DNA from: Flavobacteriales bacterium
GTDB taxonomy: Bacteria > Bacteroidota > Bacteroidia > Flavobacteriales_F > PHOS-HE28
Length of the DNA stretch: 64,000 bases
Direction: 5' to 3'
Assembly (NCBI GenBank): GCA_016717305.1
Contig: JADKFY010000020.1
Location: forward strand, 1-64,000
Part shown: one piece after another, positions 53,278 to 61,770 of the stretch
How the letters are laid out: each line of letters begins with the position of its first letter
How positions within the stretch are numbered: the first letter of the stretch is position 1
Made by a program: the position numbers and the translations under genes
Notes under the pieces: model-generated
The model's input: the letters and a program-made list of their open reading frames with translations, nothing else
Told to the model about the DNA's origin: nothing
Databases searched by the model: none

Positions 53278-53643
53278 GCGCGGGAATGAAGACACAAGTG
53301 TCAAGTCCCAAGACATAAGGGTACCTCGAAGAACCTCAATCCGGCGTCATCGGCCGTTGGCCGCCCCTTCGGGCAAGCACTTTTCGTTTGGTCATCCGGC
53401 GTTGCGCCTCAGTCAGAGACCAATGGGTAGCTTCCTTTCGTCGCGCCTTGGCTGACCGAAACGATAAGCACTTGTGCCATCCGTTCGAGGTTCTTCGAGG
53501 TACCCATAAGTTGGACAAAGTGAAATTCCGCATCGCGGGTTCGCAAGTCGAACCGAAGTGAAACCCGTTAGGTGGGTTCACATTTTCAACCCGGAAAATG
53601 CAATAGGATCCCTACTAAGGTCCAAGATCACTGCGGCAGCCCC
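53278..53643. other. Non-coding gap carrying a large palindromic element
   Basis: 366 bases between the LytTR gene and the converging NarL-type regulator. It holds the palindromic element at 53319-53505. An 81-codon frame on the minus strand crosses the element, but its sequence follows the repeat rather than a protein pattern, so it was not called as a gene. Confidence 0.6.
53319..53505. repeat. 187-base imperfect palindromic element
   Basis: Outer arms 53319-53337 and 53487-53505 are perfect 19-base reverse complements. Inside, a second pair of imperfect arms (about 53372-53393 and 53450-53472) is also complementary, so the whole element could fold as a long interrupted hairpin. It does not resemble the CAGATG or CACGGAG repeats. 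There is no visible transposase gene nearby. Confidence 0.7.
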
Positions 53644-54285
53644 TCAGATCCACTTCCTGTCCAATGCATACTTCACCAAGCCCGCCGTGCTGCGTACATC
53701 CAACTTGGCCATGAGGTGCTTTCGGTGCGATTTCACCGTTTCCTGGGTCACGCCTAGCGCCATGCCGATCTCTTCGTTCGTCTTCTCCATGGCGATCAGG
53801 CGGATCACTTCGCGCTCCCGATCAGTTAGGCCGATGTATTCACCACCCATGGATTTCTCGGTCCACGTATAGCCGATATCGATGTTGCGTTGTACTGATG
53901 CGCTCACATACCGACCACCTTCCATGACCGTGCGTACGGCGGTAATGAACTCCTCCTTGCCACAGCCCTTCAACAGATAACCTGATGCACCTTCAATGAG
54001 CATGCTATTCGCGTATTCCACCTCGGTAAGGCTGGAGTGCGCAAGGACCTTCAACTTCGGGTGGCTGCTGTGCAAGAGCCGGGTAGCATCTATTCCATCC
54101 ATTTCCGCAATGGAAATGTCGATGAGCACCAGGTCCGCTTCTACGGTGCGTAATTCCGTGAAGAGCTTCTTGCCCGTGCTGGCATAGGCCACCACTTCCA
54201 TGTCTTGCACATCGGCCAACCAACTGCGTAGGCCATGGGCGATAAGTTCTTGGGAGTCGACGACGATGATGCGCGTAATGGACAT
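53644..54285 (-). CDS. NarL/FixJ-type response regulator
   Basis: 213 residues from ATG 54283-54285 (MSITRIIVVDSQEL). The receiver domain has phospho-acceptor Asp56 in LVLIDISIAEMDG and Lys106 in YLLKGCGK. The usual second N-terminal acidic residue is replaced by Ser11 (VVDSQE rather than VVDDH), so metal binding may be altered. The C-terminal LuxR-type helix-turn-helix is GLTDREREVIRLIAMEKTNE plus ETVKSHRKHLMAKL. No histidine kinase adjoins it. It converges with the LytTR gene across the palindromic element. GTG at 54309 is a weaker start. Confidence 0.9.
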   Translation of the reverse strand: MSITRIIVVDSQELIAHGLRSWLADVQDMEVVAYASTGKKLFTELRTVEADLVLIDISIAEMDGIDATRLLHSSHPKLKVLAHSSLTEVEYANSMLIEGASGYLLKGCGKEEFITAVRTVMEGGRYVSASVQRNIDIGYTWTEKSMGGEYIGLTDREREVIRLIAMEKTNEEIGMALGVTQETVKSHRKHLMAKLDVRSTAGLVKYALDRKWI

Positions 54286-54448
54286 GGGCGGGGAACAGCT
54301 ATTTGGCACGTAGCCTTCGGGACCAAAATACGATAGGAACGGTTAAGGGAAGTACGTCGAAGTTGCCTCCTGATCGCCGATGGGAACACTCACGGCGCTT
54401 CCGTAGGAGTATGGAAAACCAACCGAACGCTAGCTTTTCCGCAAGGGC

Positions 54449-54456
54449 TACATTTG
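54449..54456 (+). promoter_or_regulatory. Candidate -7 box for the Skp-like gene
   Basis: TACATTTG matches the Bacteroidota TAnnTTTG consensus, 41 bases before ATG 54498. It is followed within eight bases by the palindrome at 54464-54477, so a regulator bound there would overlap the transcription start. Confidence 0.4.
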
Positions 54457-54463
54457 CGCGACT

Positions 54464-54477
54464 TTTCCACGTGGAAA
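54464..54477. promoter_or_regulatory. Palindromic site with CACGTG core (parS-like or operator)
   Basis: A perfect 14-base palindrome, TTTCCACGTGGAAA, between a -7 box and the Skp-like start. The core agrees with the ParB-binding parS consensus TGTTnCACGTGnAACA at 13 of 16 positions, but the outer TG/CA bases are not kept. It could equally be an operator for a dimeric regulator. Confidence 0.4.
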
Positions 54478-54497
54478 GGCATCGACCCATTACAAGC

Positions 54498-55154
54498 ATG
54501 TCAAAGAACACAAGTCTAGTATTGATCATTTGGAATATCCTGCTCACCGCGTTGGTCGGATGGGGCCTGTTCAAGAACGCCTCTCAACACAAGCCCTCTG
54601 TTGCGGACGATGGTGACGAAAGCACTGAAATGGTCGAACCAGTACCCATCACTCCGCGTGACCCGGCCGCATTGAAAGAGGCACACATCGCGTTCTTCTA
54701 CATGGACAGCGTGCAGAAAAAGTACGAATTGATCGCCGAGAAGGACAAGCGTTTCCGCACGGAAGGACAACGGTTGGAAAGCAGCTTGCAGAATGAAATG
54801 GCCAAGGCCCAGGCACGCTACCAAGAGTTGATGGAGAAGGACCATACGTACAGTACCCAAGCCGAAGTGGCCAAGGACGAGCAAGAGCTACAAGGTCTTA
54901 TGCAACGTATACAAGGACAACAAGCACGCAGCGAAGAACAGTTGGCGAAACTGGAGGGCGAAATGCTTACCGAGATCACCAGTGAGTTGAAGTCGCACCT
55001 GGAGATGTACAACAAGGAGGCCGGTTTCGACTACATCTTCAGCGTACAGAACGGTGGGCAGGTCTGGGTGGGCAATGAGGACCTGGACATCACCAACGAA
55101 CTGGTGAAAGGCCTCAATGCAAAGTACCGCGCCAAGAAAGGACCCTTGAAGTGA
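54498..55154 (+). CDS. Skp/OmpH-like periplasmic protein with N-terminal anchor
   Basis: 218 residues from ATG 54498 (MSKNTSLVLIIWNILLTALVGWG, a signal anchor). A short acidic stretch is followed by AFFYMDSVQKKYELI, the Skp-like first strand (normally vDxxxvl) and a long coiled coil (residues about 75-180: LESSLQNEMAKAQARYQEL, LQGLMQRIQGQQARSEEQL). It ends with YIFSVQNGGQVWVGNEDLDIT, the typical closing beta strands. The family chaperones outer-membrane proteins in the periplasm. A candidate promoter and palindrome lie just upstream. Confidence 0.82.
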   Translation: MSKNTSLVLIIWNILLTALVGWGLFKNASQHKPSVADDGDESTEMVEPVPITPRDPAALKEAHIAFFYMDSVQKKYELIAEKDKRFRTEGQRLESSLQNEMAKAQARYQELMEKDHTYSTQAEVAKDEQELQGLMQRIQGQQARSEEQLAKLEGEMLTEITSELKSHLEMYNKEAGFDYIFSVQNGGQVWVGNEDLDITNELVKGLNAKYRAKKGPLK

Positions 55155-55159
55155 TCATC

Positions 55160-55708
55160 ATGGGACTGCTGGACGAAAAGAAACAAGAGAACATCGCTGG
55201 TTACGTGATCAGCATGTGGCATATCGAAGACCTGTTGCGTGCCGAACAATTCGACCTTGACCGGCTGGAAGAGCATCTGATCGCACCCATGGATGCGGAC
55301 CCGGATACGCGCGAAGAAGTTCGACATTGGTACGCCGATCTGGTGGACCAGATGAAAGAACAAGGCATTGAACTTAGTGGGCATTTGTTGGAAGTGGAAG
55401 AGGTAATGGGTGAACTTGAATTCCTCCACTCCACCTTGGTGGGTGTGCTGGACGATCATCCATACAAAGCGCTGTTCAGCGCAGCGGAACCGGGCATCAA
55501 GCTCCTGCAGGAACAAGCCGGCGAGAACAAGGAAGGTCCGATCGCCACCTGTTTTACCGCGATCTACGGTGTAATGCTGTTGCGTGCGCAGAACAAACCG
55601 ATCAGTAAGGGTACCTCGGAGGCTGAAGGCCACATGCGCAAGTTATTGGAACACCTCAGCATGCACTACAAGCAAATGCGCAAGCTGCCCGGAGTTTCGT
55701 TGAACTGA
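55160..55708 (+). CDS. DUF4924 family protein
   Basis: 182 residues from ATG 55160 (MGLLDEKKQENIAGYVISM). The N-terminal motif YVISMWHIEDLLRAEQFD, then VRHWYADLVDQMKEQGIELSGHL and a helical remainder, match the DUF4924 family restricted to Bacteroidota. It is an all-helical cytoplasmic protein without a known function. It starts six bases after the Skp-like stop and is probably cotranscribed with it. Confidence 0.75.
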   Translation: MGLLDEKKQENIAGYVISMWHIEDLLRAEQFDLDRLEEHLIAPMDADPDTREEVRHWYADLVDQMKEQGIELSGHLLEVEEVMGELEFLHSTLVGVLDDHPYKALFSAAEPGIKLLQEQAGENKEGPIATCFTAIYGVMLLRAQNKPISKGTSEAEGHMRKLLEHLSMHYKQMRKLPGVSLN

Positions 55709-55831
55709 GTTGAGGGTGATGGTTGATGGTAGAGGTAGAGCATTACTTGGGAGGAGGGCAAGACACGAGGATGTGCGTGCGGGTTTCGTGGTGGCGTCGG
55801 TATACCTTTTGACCCTGGCAGGCGTTGTTCA

Positions 55832-57481
55832 GTGAGATGCGGGATCCTTTGCCCTTCGTTCTCATGCTTGTCATTCTTCTTCACCTTATTGCTGTCCACC
55901 ACGTTGGGGCTCGCGCAAACGGGCACTAACACGGGCGGGAAAGAGAGTGCGCGCATCGAGATCCTCAATGCCGATCGTGGCGAATTCGATGAGCGGATCG
56001 CACCCGGAGCACAACGGCTGAAAGGCAACGTACGCTTCAAGCATAAGGATGCGATCATGAGCAGTGATAGCGCCTACCTCTACCAGGACCAACGCGTGGA
56101 AGCCTTCGGACATGTGGCCATCGACCAAGCCGACACCTTGCATGTACAAGCCGATCGCTGCAATTACAACGGCAGCCAACGCACCGCGCGACTTGAAGGG
56201 AACGTACTCTTGCGCAACAGTGATATGGAGTTGACGACATCAACGCTGGACTATGACCTGCGCAACCACCGAGCCGTGTACACCAACGGCGGCACGATCA
56301 TCAGCCAGACCGGCAACAATACCTTGACCAGCATAGTCGGCACCTACTTCACCGATGCCCGCCTCTTCATCTTCAGTCGTGATGTTCGCTTGACACACCC
56401 CGAACGAACGATCACCGCTGACACAATGCATTACGAAACGACATCCGGTGTGGCGAGCTTCTTTGGACCAACGGAGATCGTGCAGCTCGACAAGGATGGG
56501 GATAGCACACAGAACAGCGTGATCCACACCACGCGAGGCACCTACGATACGAAGAACGAAAAGGCGCGTTTCAGCAAACGATCGAACATCTTGAGCAAAG
56601 GCCGAACGCTGGAGGGCGACAGCTTGCACTACGATCGCAAGACCGGCATGGGCCTCGCCTGGGGCAATGTGCTGGTCACCGACAGCAGCGGTGAAATGAC
56701 CGTGAAAGGGGACGTGGGACTGTACAATGAATTGACCGAGCGCGCGACCATAACGGGCCGTTCAGAATTATTGATGATCTCGGAAAAGGACACACTTTTC
56801 CTGCATGCCGATACGCTCTTCACCATGCCCGACAGCAGCGGAAAATACATTCTTGCACGCCGGAACGTTCGATTCTTCCGGACCGATATGCAGGGCGTTT
56901 GCGATACGTTGATCTACAGCGAATCCGATAGCATGATCCGCATGTTCCACCAACCCATCCTATGGAGCGGCACCGATCAGATCACCGGCGATCACATCCG
57001 CATCACCTTGAAGGATGGCAAAGCCGATAAGCTCTTCGTGCAGAAGAACGCTTTCCTCATGAGCGAGGTGGACACCACCGGTTTCGATCAGGTAACAGGT
57101 ACCGACATGACCGGCTACTTCGGTGAGGATGGGCTACGAAGTCTCTTGGTTGAAGGCAATAGCAGGACCTTGTATTACGCTAAAGAGAACAAGGACGGCA
57201 AGGAATCCATCATGGGGGTGAACCGTGCGGATTGCAGCCGCATCAACGTCCTCCTGACCGATGGCAAAGTGAGTACGGTGACATTTTTAGACCGACCGGA
57301 TGCCATCCTCTACCCGCTTGAAAAAGTACCGCCTGATGAACTGCGGATGAAGGGTTCGGATTGGCATATTGAACAACGTCCGTTGGACAGGGCCGGATCT
57401 TCTTGGAGAAGTAGTGGGGCTAGGATAGGGACAGGCGTTTGGAACTTCGTGGTATCTTGTTATACATGCGACACCCACTAA
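55832..57481 (+). CDS. OstA-like LPS-transport periplasmic protein
   Basis: About 549 residues. A signal peptide (FFFTLLLSTTLGLAQ) precedes a series of OstA/LptA-type beta-jellyroll strands with the family rhythm: QRLKGNVRFKHKDAIMSSDS, RVEAFGHVAIDQADTLHVQA, RLEGNVLLRNSDMELTT, ITADTMHYETTSGVASFFG, TLEGDSLHYDRKTGMGLAWG. It would carry LPS across the periplasm toward LptD. The start is a GTG (55832); no better in-frame ATG was seen. The last 20 residues (after RPLDRAG) diverge, because the natural 3' end is displaced by the insertion that follows. A second copy of this end lies about 1 kb downstream. Confidence 0.72.
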   Translation: MRCGILCPSFSCLSFFFTLLLSTTLGLAQTGTNTGGKESARIEILNADRGEFDERIAPGAQRLKGNVRFKHKDAIMSSDSAYLYQDQRVEAFGHVAIDQADTLHVQADRCNYNGSQRTARLEGNVLLRNSDMELTTSTLDYDLRNHRAVYTNGGTIISQTGNNTLTSIVGTYFTDARLFIFSRDVRLTHPERTITADTMHYETTSGVASFFGPTEIVQLDKDGDSTQNSVIHTTRGTYDTKNEKARFSKRSNILSKGRTLEGDSLHYDRKTGMGLAWGNVLVTDSSGEMTVKGDVGLYNELTERATITGRSELLMISEKDTLFLHADTLFTMPDSSGKYILARRNVRFFRTDMQGVCDTLIYSESDSMIRMFHQPILWSGTDQITGDHIRITLKDGKADKLFVQKNAFLMSEVDTTGFDQVTGTDMTGYFGEDGLRSLLVEGNSRTLYYAKENKDGKESIMGVNRADCSRINVLLTDGKVSTVTFLDRPDAILYPLEKVPPDELRMKGSDWHIEQRPLDRAGSSWRSSGARIGTGVWNFVVSCYTCDTH

Positions 57482-57607
57482 AAATGCGGTTACCTGTTTG
57501 CTCCAGTGTTCCGGGCTCTGCAACGAAGTGGGCACCTTGCCGGATGCTGACCGGTGCGGTCCATACCGCAGGTGTCAAAACGCTGACCAGAACAGCCCAC
57601 AGACAAT

Positions 57608-58232
57608 TTGGACCTGAGCGTATTTGCCACCACACAACCCGCCTTGCCTGTTACAACTATTGCAGTTACGGAGAGCACCTTCGCGAGCATTGAACTGATG
57701 ATGTTGACAACGGATACCTCCGGTGTTACTGGCACACGCGTTATCCGTGATGATGGCACGGTCCTATTCGACGAACCCGGATACACCATCAGCGGCGGTG
57801 GTGGATATGATGATGTGAATGATAGGCCGCCACTTTTCACGGGGCATACATGAACTTGACCACCTACCCGATCAATCCACCGATCTCTTCGAAACTCTAC
57901 CAACTCCGGGCTCACTGCCGTGTTTCGATTGTGCCACAGGGTGGAACTTGGGCATCGGACAACACGATCTGGGAACGAATACCGGGGAGTTGTCCCTTTT
58001 TCCGAACCCCGCAACCGATCAACTGACAGTGGACTACACGCTCTCCTCTGGTGCTACGAATGGCCGCTTGGTGGTACTCGATGCACTAGGCAAGCTGGTG
58101 GCGAACATTTCACTGAACGGCTCAGGAAGAACGCACGTTCCGATTTCGGGATACCCCAGCGGCACCTACTCCTGCGTACTGTTGACCGATGGGCAACGGC
58201 AGCGCAGTGAGCGTTTCGTGGTGGGCGAGTGA
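57608..58232 (+). pseudogene. T9SS cargo remnant inserted at the ostA 3' end
   Basis: Two frames, 57608-57843 and 57843-58232, read as one fragment once a single base is bridged. The end is a full type A sorting domain (GELSLFPNPATDQLTVDY ... GQRQRSERFVVGE) preceded by Cys-rich CFDCATGWNLG. There is no signal peptide or start, so the N-terminal part of the gene is missing. The fragment is flanked by the two copies of the ostA tail (57261-57403 and 58271-58402), suggesting that it arrived by recombination. Confidence 0.55.
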
Positions 58233-58270
58233 GTGTTCGGCAGCACCGGGTCACCATGCATTTTGCACGA

Positions 58271-58402
58271 ATGCAAAGTGCGTTGCTTTCTTGGACCGAC
58301 CTGATGCCACTATCCATCCAATTGAAAAAGTGCCGCCCGAGGAATTGCGCATGAAGGGTTCGGATCGGCTTATTGAGCAACGACCATTGGACAGAGCTGG
58401 GA
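58271..58402 (+). repeat. Duplicated 3' end of the ostA-like gene
   Basis: This stretch reads FLDRPDATIHPIEKVPPEEL and RMKGSDRLIEQRPLDRAG, almost the same as the end of the OstA-like protein encoded at 57261-57403 (FLDRPDAILYPLEKVPPDEL, RMKGSDWHIEQRPLDRAG). The two DNA copies are about 130-140 bases long and about 1 kb apart in the same orientation. The downstream copy has no start and overlaps nothing. Confidence 0.7.
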
Positions 58403-58484
58403 TACACCTCGCGATCTCCTCTTTGCCCGCAGAGGTATGGTGGTCGGCAACCGAACGAGACCTAAGTGAACAGAAGTACGAAAA

Positions 58485-58511
58485 CCGCCCATTGGGATCT
58501 CCAATGGGCGG
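58485..58511 (-). terminator. Terminator after the PfpI-family gene
   Basis: A perfect 11-base GC-rich stem (58485-58495 with 58501-58511) and a five-base loop, 35 bases past the stop codon of the minus-strand gene ending at 58546. On the minus strand it is followed by a short T run from the AAAA at 58481-58484. Confidence 0.7.
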
Positions 58512-58545
58512 AACACTTCGGTGCAGAATTCTTACAGTCCTGTTA

Positions 58546-59109
58546 TCAGGCGGTTTGTTCAGCGTGCTTCCCTTCAGCTATCTCTTCCACCATTTTAGCA
58601 TTGAATGCAGGCAGGTCTTTTGGACTACGGCTCGTTACAAGACCTTCGTCCACAACCACTTCTTCATCCACCCAATTGGCGCCAGCGTTCACCATATCCG
58701 TGCGGATGCTGGCATAGCTGGTGATCTTCCGGCCTTTGAGCACACCAGCCTCGGCAAGCATCCATGGACCGTGGCAAATGGCTGCAACGGGTTTCTTCTG
58801 CTTAAAGAAATCCTTCACGAATTTCACGGCATCCGGATCGCGTCGCAATAGATCCGGATTGATCACGCCGCCGGGCAGTACGAGCGCATCAAATTGATCC
58901 GCAGCACTTTCCTTTACTGTTGTATCCACCTTGATCTTGCCATGCCAATCACCATTGCTCCATCCCTTGATCTCTTCCTGGTCCAAGGAGACGATCATGA
59001 CGTTGGCACCTGCGGTGCGAAGTGCTTCCAAAGGACTACGCAATTCGCTGTCCTCAAATCCATTCGTGGCCAATATTGCCACATTCTTTCCTTCTAGTTT
59101 GTTGTTCAT
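58546..59109 (-). CDS. DJ-1/PfpI family protein
   Basis: 187 residues. The class I glutamine-amidotransferase-like fold carries the nucleophile elbow AAICHGPWMLAE (Cys112-His113) and the acidic residue Glu19 in NGFEDSEL, with GYPL-type spacing. Relatives act as intracellular proteases, deglycases or chaperones under stress. This one belongs with the YhbO/PfpI branch by length and motif. The gene is isolated and ends at a terminator, so it is probably monocistronic and general-stress related. Confidence 0.9.
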   Translation of the reverse strand: MNNKLEGKNVAILATNGFEDSELRSPLEALRTAGANVMIVSLDQEEIKGWSNGDWHGKIKVDTTVKESAADQFDALVLPGGVINPDLLRRDPDAVKFVKDFFKQKKPVAAICHGPWMLAEAGVLKGRKITSYASIRTDMVNAGANWVDEEVVVDEGLVTSRSPKDLPAFNAKMVEEIAEGKHAEQTA

Positions 59110-59369
59110 TGTAGTGTTGTTTAGTGATCATTGTTGACCTGCTCCAGCCGGAGCGGCCTTGCTTCCATTCCAGCAGATCATTCGCCAAGCTCTTCGCAAA
59201 CATTCCGATCCCCCTATCTACGGTAGTTACCTGATCGCTCCTCGAATGTTCGCTCAGATGAACATGTGGCGATGATCCCTCACCATGGGTAACGAACGAG
59301 ACAACCCTCCACGAGCACACCTATCCAGATCACTTATCGGAGATCCGGATAATGGCACTAGAAGGAAAT

Positions 59370-59549
59370 TCAATCCCGGCCCCGTTCGTGCAGTTGCTCC
59401 ATGACCCATTTCACAGCTTCTGCTTCACGATGGAACACGCGGTGCGGCACTCCGTTCAGAAATTGTTTCGCTTGTAAAGTTCTGCAGTGCATGCATTCGG
59501 ACCAACCTGGCCATTGTGGATCATGCCAAAAATATCCAGATAAGCCCAT
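59370..59549 (-). CDS. Possible small protein with CxxC motif
   Basis: 59 residues from ATG 59547-59549 (MGLSGYFWHDPQWPGWSEC). The sequence contains SECMHCRTL, a possible metal-binding or redox CxxC, and a helical C-terminus (REAEAVKWVMEQLHERG). It lies in the gap between the PfpI gene and the CotH operon; the start falls just inside the upstream gene's 3' end. Small size and lack of a recognised family make it uncertain. Confidence 0.35.
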   Translation of the reverse strand: MGLSGYFWHDPQWPGWSECMHCRTLQAKQFLNGVPHRVFHREAEAVKWVMEQLHERGRD

Positions 59550-59556
59550 GACACGC

Positions 59557-61770
59557 TCAACGTCGGACCCTTCGCACCGATGGCGGTGGATCAACAGCGA
59601 TCCCGAACAAGCCCAAAACCTTCTGATCGAAGATGGCCACGTTGGTGATCTCTGAAGACTCGTCAGCGTCGCGTTCCTTCGTGTTATCGATGAACTCATT
59701 CGAGTAGACCAAAAGGATACCACCGCGTTGATTTCGATCATGCGAAGCGCGGAACACAAGGGTGTTGCCTAAAAAGTTGTTCCCTTCCACATGCACTTTG
59801 CTCAGGTCCGCCGCGGATATGGCGACTGCGTTGCGTTCGAAACGACTCTTTCGCACCAGAACTTGGCTGGCAGCCTCCACGGAGATGCCGGTTCCGAGCA
59901 TACCTGTCACGCGCACGTTATCGAATGCCAACTTGCAGGCATTCACGGAGACCCCATTCGCAATTCTTTCGGCGTTTCGCTCCAAGAAAGAACAGTCGCT
60001 CACCGATCCGTTCGCACGGTCGATGATGAGCTGTGCCTTACTGCCTCCTTCGAATCGGATGCCTTCCAATTTCACTTGCCCCCCATCGATGTGCAATGCG
60101 GTCTCTCCTTCTTCCATGGAGATGGCGCTGTTGATCACCGTGGAACTGGCGGAGCCATGTATCGAGACCATGCCTGCATACCTCACTCCACCCACTGTTG
60201 CACCCGCCCCACCGGAGATCAACAGACCATTGATCCTGCACCGTTGCGAACCATCTCCCAACATGGCCACTGTTCCGAACGCATCACGCTCCATTGAACG
60301 CACGAAGACCGGGTTGCGCAAGGTGCCCCGCACGTGAAATGCACCGCGCACAACAAGGCTCACATCCTTCGCAAGGAATAGTCGCACACCTTCCAACAAC
60401 ACCACAGCTATCCCCTGCGGAATGAGCAGGTCCTCGTCGATCATGTACTTCCCTCGTGGGAAGACCAAGGTGTCTCCGTTCTGCCGCAATTTGTAACGTT
60501 TGGCCAACGCAGCTAGCACCTCGCTGTTGTCAGCAACGGGGGCAGCAGCCTCGGGTACGGACATGCCATGCAAGAAGGTGGCATGGCCCGGTGCGAAGTA
60601 TGTTTTGCGGTGCAAATGCTCTGCTGCATTTTCTTGTGTAAGCCTACGATCGAGAAGTTTGTACTGGGCCTGCATGGCTGTGGTCTTGGCGAATGGCAAG
60701 GCCGCGACATCCGCAAGCACGGGTAGCCAAGTCAGGTCCAAGGTGGCGAAACGCCCGCGCAGCTCCGGGATCTTTTGTTGCAGTGCCGTACGCTTCTTCT
60801 CAAAGAGCGCGCGGAAGTCCGGATCCGCCAAAAGCGGCGTGAGCAGGTTGGGAGAAAGAGGCGCGTGATCTTCCGCGTAGTATTGCCATTCATTGCGGGG
60901 TGAACAGTAGATGGGCTGCAACTTCCCAGTGGTCCATTGGTAGGCGAACATGACCTTCTCTTCCCGCAGTTCGCGTCCATCCAACCCGGCCATGATCAAC
61001 CACGACGCGGCGGCTTCGTGGTCCATCAATTTCAATAGTGGTTCCAGATCCCCGGACCGCGCATCGGTAACGGCACGTTCGATGATGCCCCGCACCTGTG
61101 CTCGCTCTTCTTCATTACCACCCACTTTTGCGAATTGCCCATCGGGGTGCGTGGGGTCAAGGCTCAATAGAACGCGCAGTGCATTGGTCAAACCGCGACG
61201 TTCCAAGAGATCCGCATCAATTCGCTCTTCAGTACGATAGGCCCGTCCCGACCCAGTACAACCTGAAACGTGTACATAGGCCACTGTCGGAGTGATCAGG
61301 CCCAATTCTTTTGCAAGCAGTTCCAAGTAGGCGTCTTGGATGTCGCTTACATCGCTCGGCAATAGGTAGAGCCGTCGTTGGCCATTGAAGCGGTTCTTCT
61401 CCGGGAACTTGACCTCCATACCGGCCCGATCACGCAGCTGCCGTACCTCCACAGAATCCGTATACCCGGGCGCCATGAACAAACGCTTCACCCAACCCGG
61501 TGCCGCATGCTCTTCGATGCATCCGCCCATGCTCTTTGAAGCGCTCAACTTGTACTCGATGATGGTCCCATTCCCCATCTCCACCGGACGCCGATCGAAC
61601 AATTCAGCATAGTGTTCCACTTCGGAGGGGCGGATGCCCAGTGGCCAATCCTTCGGCAAGAGATCGGCCGGTTTAAGGGAGAAGAGCGCAAACAAACCGC
61701 CGCCTACGAAAAGCAAGCCCAGCAACCAGGCCTTGAGGCCGATGGTACGGGTCTTATTTGATCTCCGCAT
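59557..61770 (-). CDS. CotH-like protein with C-terminal parallel beta-helix
   Basis: About 737 residues from ATG 61768-61770 (MRRSNKTRTIGLKAWLLG), with one membrane segment (AWLLGLLFVGGGLFALF). The N-terminal 350 residues follow the CotH kinase pattern (VEMGNGTIIEYKLSASKSMG, VKFPEKNRFNGQRRLYLLPS, LITPTVAYVHVSG, MFAYQWTTGKLQPIY). From about 460 on are right-handed beta-helix rungs (GIAVVLLEGVRLFLAKDVSLVV, RINGLLISGGAGATVGGV, LEGIRFEGGSKAQLIIDRAN). It overlaps the canonical CotH gene upstream by 17 bases. Both CotH proteins may phosphorylate or otherwise modify an envelope component; the helix could bind the glycan. Confidence 0.72.
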   Translation of the reverse strand: MRRSNKTRTIGLKAWLLGLLFVGGGLFALFSLKPADLLPKDWPLGIRPSEVEHYAELFDRRPVEMGNGTIIEYKLSASKSMGGCIEEHAAPGWVKRLFMAPGYTDSVEVRQLRDRAGMEVKFPEKNRFNGQRRLYLLPSDVSDIQDAYLELLAKELGLITPTVAYVHVSGCTGSGRAYRTEERIDADLLERRGLTNALRVLLSLDPTHPDGQFAKVGGNEEERAQVRGIIERAVTDARSGDLEPLLKLMDHEAAASWLIMAGLDGRELREEKVMFAYQWTTGKLQPIYCSPRNEWQYYAEDHAPLSPNLLTPLLADPDFRALFEKKRTALQQKIPELRGRFATLDLTWLPVLADVAALPFAKTTAMQAQYKLLDRRLTQENAAEHLHRKTYFAPGHATFLHGMSVPEAAAPVADNSEVLAALAKRYKLRQNGDTLVFPRGKYMIDEDLLIPQGIAVVLLEGVRLFLAKDVSLVVRGAFHVRGTLRNPVFVRSMERDAFGTVAMLGDGSQRCRINGLLISGGAGATVGGVRYAGMVSIHGSASSTVINSAISMEEGETALHIDGGQVKLEGIRFEGGSKAQLIIDRANGSVSDCSFLERNAERIANGVSVNACKLAFDNVRVTGMLGTGISVEAASQVLVRKSRFERNAVAISAADLSKVHVEGNNFLGNTLVFRASHDRNQRGGILLVYSNEFIDNTKERDADESSEITNVAIFDQKVLGLFGIAVDPPPSVRRVRR

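Noticed and set aside
53336..53581. 81-codon frame on the minus strand over the palindromic element
   Set aside because: Its sequence is Arg/Lys-rich and follows the inverted repeat; no start context, no family. It is more likely a by-product of the repeat.
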